The position numbers were made by a program, and so were the translations under genes. Positions 29,747 to 33,439 of a stretch of 33,439 nt of DNA are shown here, one piece after another (positions within the stretch are counted from its first letter, which is position 1; each line of letters begins with the position of its first letter). The stretch spans positions 1 to 33,439 of the forward strand of contig CAMDPE010000009.1 of NCBI GenBank assembly GCA_945903795.1. The letters are read 5' to 3'. This DNA is from Lutibacter flavus (GTDB lineage: Bacteria > Bacteroidota > Bacteroidia > Flavobacteriales > Flavobacteriaceae). Under the pieces are notes generated by a model. The model saw only the letters and a list, made by a program, of their open reading frames with translations, was not told where the DNA came from and searched no databases.

Positions 29747-32700
29747 CTAATTACTAATAATTCGAACTCCTTCACTATGGCTGCTGAATTCTGGCGCGTA
29801 CATACTTTGGATGTTTGTAATTCCGTTGCTGAAATTGCCGGCATTATTTACGCGTAAATCATATTCAAAAACATAAACGCCTTTTGGCAAATTCTCAAAA
29901 AAGAAATTTGTTGAAGCGTCTTTGGTGCTTTCGTAATAACCCAATCCGTCCTGCCATTTGTAGGCAGACAACACATTGATAGGTTCCAATCCGCTGGCAC
30001 GCATATCTTTCATATGAACAAATTCCATCGGCCTGTCAACTTTTAATTCAATACGCACGGTAATTAAATCACCGACTTTTAAAGGTAAATTTTGGGTAAT
30101 TTCTGTTAACAGTTTGCCTTTATCTGAATTGGTTTTCAAGAATAGTTTTTTAGTCAGTTTAAGCGGTGTTTCGGCTGATGTTATTTTGTCTAAATCTTCA
30201 AAATATTGCCAATACAATCCGCCCCAGGCAATACCTTTGTCTTTTTTGGAAATGGTTACTTCACCCATCTCTGGCTTAATTTCAGTGCCATTCCAAGAAG
30301 TTTTAAAGTAGCCCGTGCCCGCTTCAATTTTTACATTTTCCAATGTGGAAGGTTCCATTTTTTGGTTTCCTACCCTAACTTCAACCGATTCGTTTATGGC
30401 CAGCCAATCACTTCCTTGCAATAACAAAGCATACACGGCTTCTGTGGTCGCTTTTGTGGTTTTCCAGCTATTTGTTTGCTTATTTTTCAACAACCAAACT
30501 TTTAGTTCATCAACCGTTGAGGTATTATTTTCAATTTCAGAAAAAGCTTCAATCAGCAACGCCTGAGTTTCAATCGGCGCCTGGTGCCAAAACCAGCTGG
30601 CGGTGTTTTCTTTCCAATACATGCCCAATTCTTCGTTTGTAATACTGTTTTCATGCAGCGATTTTAAAATGGCTGAAGCCGCCGTTTTATTTTGCGTTCT
30701 GTGCTGAATTAAAGCAATCATTCCTTTTGAATACAAATTGAATTCTTTCCAATAGCTGGCTGATTGCTTGGTATAATAATTAACGGCTTTTTGCACATTT
30801 TCTGAAATTTTTACCTCTTTATAAAAACTGCGCATATACAAATAATGCAGTTGAAGGTGCCCTAAATGATTTTTGGCCAGATAATCTGTTTCCGCCTTTA
30901 TACCTTTTTCTTTGGATTTTTCCTTGTCTCTTAATTTTTTGGCTTCCGCCAAAAGTTTGTCATAATCGTCCAAAATTTCTTCATCTAAAAAGTTTATGGC
31001 TTTTGAAATGATGTTTTGAGCCGATTTATCAACTGTTTCCGTACCGCTAAATTTAACGCCCAATTTTTGTAAATGTCCAAAACCAGCGGCAATGTGTTGG
31101 GTAATGTATCGGTTTGGATAATCGCTTCCTTTAAACCAAGGGAACCCGCCGTTGCTAAATTGTTGGTCTTTTAGTTTGTTGATGGCTGCCTGTTGGTCAT
31201 TCGTCATTTTGTTTAAATCGAACAGCAACGCAATGCGTTTTTTCTGTTCGGTTTCACTTTGTGCATCGCGCAACCAAGGCGTTTCCTGAATAATAATGGA
31301 TTTCAATTCCTCATTTTTTTCCAAATTTGAAATCAGCGCCTCACTCGATTTCCATTGATTGAAAACTTCCTGAATGCGCGGATTTGAATTTACAATATAA
31401 GAAGCCAGTGAATTTGCATAGTAACGAGAAAATGTTTGCTCGGAACAGTCGTATGGATATTCCATTAAATACGGCAAACTTTGCACCGCATACCAGGCCG
31501 GATTCGAAGTGATTTCCAATGTCAACTTATGGTTTTTAAGCGTGGTTGATGCATTATTTTTTAACTTGTCTAAAGTGAACGTTTTGGTTTGGTTGCTGCG
31601 AACCCACATGGACAGCGTTTCGGTCACCAACTTTCTGTTTGACAGCACCGGCAATACATTTTGTTCGCCGTCGCTAAAATCGCCGGCTTTCGCCATGATT
31701 TTATATTGCACCGCCTGAATATCCTCCGGAATTTGCAGTTTCCAGCTTATTTGCGTGTTTCCTTTTGCATCAACTTTGAAATTTTGTGAGGCAGAACTAT
31801 TTCCCAAAAGTTCATTAATTTGTTTTCCGGTGATGGCATCAGTAAGATCTAAAACGGCAGTTCCATTTAACAGACTTTCTGTTAAATTTGAAATTTTGCT
31901 TGAAAATACGATGGTATCGCCTTCTCTTAAAAATCGAGGCGGATTTGGCAAAACCATCAGTTCTTTTTGAGTAACGGTGGTCAATGTTTTGGTGGCAGTT
32001 GCCAATTCTTTGGTATGCGTCAACAATTGCAATTTCCAGCGTGTCAACGCTTCAGGGATGGTAAAATTAAAACTTACGTTGCCATCTTTATCCGTTAATA
32101 AATGCGGATAGAAAAAAGCGGTTTCCTGAAAGTTTTTCCGAATTTTTATGGATGAAGGATCTAGTTTTTCAAGATTTTCCTCTTTTTTGGGTGCTGCTTG
32201 TTTCCCTTCATCAGCAAGGACAACTTCATATAACGATGCATTTTTAGAAATTATACTTAAGGGTACATCTTCCAATAATTCTTCCTCTTCAACAACTTCT
32301 ATATTTCCTTTTTGCACCATTTTTTCAGCATTCATTCCTCTGATTCTGTAAGAATTGTTGAAATGGAACCTAAACCAATTTAATTGATCGAAAAATTGTT
32401 GGAGATTGTCATAATAATCCTGAGGTAAATTGGCAATAGTAAAATAGCTGTTCCCAAAACTGTTGTTTGCGTTGCGATTGTTATATGAATAATATAAAGG
32501 TTGATCAGTTGGATTAAATTCCCAGTTATGCGGCCTAAATTCATCCAAAGAAGCATCGTACATACTTGCTAACAATTCTGCGGCAACTTTATCGCCTTTT
32601 GTTCCTCTCACTTTAAAACTCCAGGTTTGCTGTTGTCCAGGTTGCAATTTATCTCTGAAAGTTACAGTTTCAATTTCGAGTTCTTTTTTCTCATAAGGCA

Positions 32701-33439
32701 CTGAAATAGGCAAGGTGCCGCTTTTAAAAGCATTAAAATTGCTAAAACTGTAATGAACGGCAAATCCGCCCAAATCTTTTACATTGATCGGAATATGAAA
32801 AAATTTCGAGTTATTTTCGAGGTGAATAATTTGCGTGTCAATTATTTTATGGTCCTTTTCTATGTCGATAGTGACAAATAGGTTTTTTGAAGCCGAACCA
32901 ACTTTGAGTACCACATTTTCAAAGGGTTTGTAACTTTGCTTATTTGCCGAAATCACAAATAATTGATTGTCGGCAACCTGATTTTCCCTTTCACTAAAAA
33001 CAGTAAACAACTTTTTGTCGGTAACTTTTTGTCCGTATTTATCGGCGGTTTCCAGTTCTACTACATAGTTGCCCGACAGCCATTTTTGAATTTTCTTCAG
33101 CTGAATTTTGGTGTTTTTTGAGGTGTCAAAATTTGCTTCAAAAACCAAAGCGCCTTTTGGCCAGTTTTTAATTTCATTTTCATTGGTGTAAGCTTCGTTC
33201 GGAAATTTATTTCTGAAGATTTCTTCGTTTAGTTCCTGATAATCGGGCGCATTCCAAGGACGCGCTCGTAACACGTTTTTTGGCGCCTGCAATTTGTATA
33301 TTTTCAAGTTTCCTATTGCTGAAACAATTTCATCGTTCAGGTTTTTGGTTAAAACGGTAATAATGTTTTCTTTTTTGTTTTTATCGATTTCACTGGCCAT
33401 CTGAATTTCCGCTATTATAGCGTGGTAACCAACTTTTAT
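29747..33439 (-). CDS. alpha-2-macroglobulin family protein, 5' end outside window
   Basis: At least 1230 residues; the frame stays open to the right edge (…VGYHAIIAEIQ before the internal Met at 33400), so the signal peptide and first domains are missing. Visible order: macroglobulin-type beta domains with an MG2-like segment (FVISANKQSYKPFENVVLKVGS), the A2M core (FFYPHLLTDKDGNVSFNFTIPEALTRWKL), the thioester-type motif CSEQ in 'YPYDCSEQTFSRYYAN', a helical toroid terpene-cyclase-like domain with 'NGGFPWFKGSDYPNRYITQHIAAG', and a C-terminal receptor-like domain. Such bacterial proteins sit in the cell envelope and trap or inhibit proteases. No penicillin-binding-protein partner (pbpC) is visible in the window. 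Confidence 0.88.
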   Translation of the reverse strand: MKVGYHAIIAEIQMASEIDKNKKENIITVLTKNLNDEIVSAIGNLKIYKLQAPKNVLRARPWNAPDYQELNEEIFRNKFPNEAYTNENEIKNWPKGALVFEANFDTSKNTKIQLKKIQKWLSGNYVVELETADKYGQKVTDKKLFTVFSERENQVADNQLFVISANKQSYKPFENVVLKVGSASKNLFVTIDIEKDHKIIDTQIIHLENNSKFFHIPINVKDLGGFAVHYSFSNFNAFKSGTLPISVPYEKKELEIETVTFRDKLQPGQQQTWSFKVRGTKGDKVAAELLASMYDASLDEFRPHNWEFNPTDQPLYYSYNNRNANNSFGNSYFTIANLPQDYYDNLQQFFDQLNWFRFHFNNSYRIRGMNAEKMVQKGNIEVVEEEELLEDVPLSIISKNASLYEVVLADEGKQAAPKKEENLEKLDPSSIKIRKNFQETAFFYPHLLTDKDGNVSFNFTIPEALTRWKLQLLTHTKELATATKTLTTVTQKELMVLPNPPRFLREGDTIVFSSKISNLTESLLNGTAVLDLTDAITGKQINELLGNSSASQNFKVDAKGNTQISWKLQIPEDIQAVQYKIMAKAGDFSDGEQNVLPVLSNRKLVTETLSMWVRSNQTKTFTLDKLKNNASTTLKNHKLTLEITSNPAWYAVQSLPYLMEYPYDCSEQTFSRYYANSLASYIVNSNPRIQEVFNQWKSSEALISNLEKNEELKSIIIQETPWLRDAQSETEQKKRIALLFDLNKMTNDQQAAINKLKDQQFSNGGFPWFKGSDYPNRYITQHIAAGFGHLQKLGVKFSGTETVDKSAQNIISKAINFLDEEILDDYDKLLAEAKKLRDKEKSKEKGIKAETDYLAKNHLGHLQLHYLYMRSFYKEVKISENVQKAVNYYTKQSASYWKEFNLYSKGMIALIQHRTQNKTAASAILKSLHENSITNEELGMYWKENTASWFWHQAPIETQALLIEAFSEIENNTSTVDELKVWLLKNKQTNSWKTTKATTEAVYALLLQGSDWLAINESVEVRVGNQKMEPSTLENVKIEAGTGYFKTSWNGTEIKPEMGEVTISKKDKGIAWGGLYWQYFEDLDKITSAETPLKLTKKLFLKTNSDKGKLLTEITQNLPLKVGDLITVRIELKVDRPMEFVHMKDMRASGLEPINVLSAYKWQDGLGYYESTKDASTNFFFENLPKGVYVFEYDLRVNNAGNFSNGITNIQSMYAPEFSSHSEGVRIISN

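Overview
The window looks like an AT-rich Bacteroidetes (Flavobacteriia-type) chromosome. The evidence is a tmRNA whose tag reads GEDNYALAA, promoters of the TTTG–N~20–TAnnTTTG type, weak Shine-Dalgarno signals, BfmA/BtgA- and DUF5712-type mobilization genes, a B12-dependent ribonucleotide reductase and kdsA. The right third (23.9–33.4 kb) is ordinary core genome: an alanine/saccharopine-dehydrogenase-like enzyme with a DUF3820 gene, a membrane protein, nrdJ, kdsA and a large alpha-2-macroglobulin gene that runs off the end. The left two thirds are accessory.

1–10.24 kb: all genes lie on the minus strand and fall into blocks bounded by integron-cassette-like junctions. Reading leftward, each testable block starts with GTT plus a short sequence and ends in an imperfect palindrome of about 120–130 bp whose first arm is the reverse complement of that same block's start. 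Three blocks pass this test: 10243→9291 (DUF6438-type gene), 9291→4688 (AraC/GyrI regulator, DUF2141, LolD-like ATPase, FtsX-like permease) and 4333→2476 (SRPBCC, small membrane protein, ECF sigma factor). A fourth block (AraC, SDR, SRPBCC, DUF1330-like start) runs out of the window. This is what an integron gene-cassette array without its integrase would look like (CALIN-like), but the cores differ from the classical consensus. Two decayed copies of one gene end, sharing a 90-bp flank, each sit directly upstream of a block.

10.5–15.2 kb: a mobilization/replication module on the minus strand: an excisionase-like HTH protein, a RepA-like AAA ATPase, a cluster of CCGATT/AATCGG repeats, an oriT-like hairpin, a BfmA/BtgA protein and a DUF5712 relaxase. 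No integrase of its own is seen. It lies beyond what appears to be the original terminator of the tmRNA gene.

15.198–23.466 kb: an 8.27-kb phage-like island integrated into the 3' end of ssrA. Its ends are a 14-bp direct repeat of the tmRNA 3' end, and just inside each end is an identical 21-bp arm made of two tandem TGTTGACTAA motifs. It carries a tyrosine integrase, an excisionase-like HTH protein, a DnaD/replisome-organizer-like protein, several small unknown proteins, one 745-aa protein resembling phage tail/baseplate proteins, and a repressor facing a 53-aa protein across repeated operators. I see no capsid, portal or terminase gene, so it is either a phage satellite-like element or a prophage remnant.

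Limits: all homology statements come from reading the sequence and recalling families; no database search was made.
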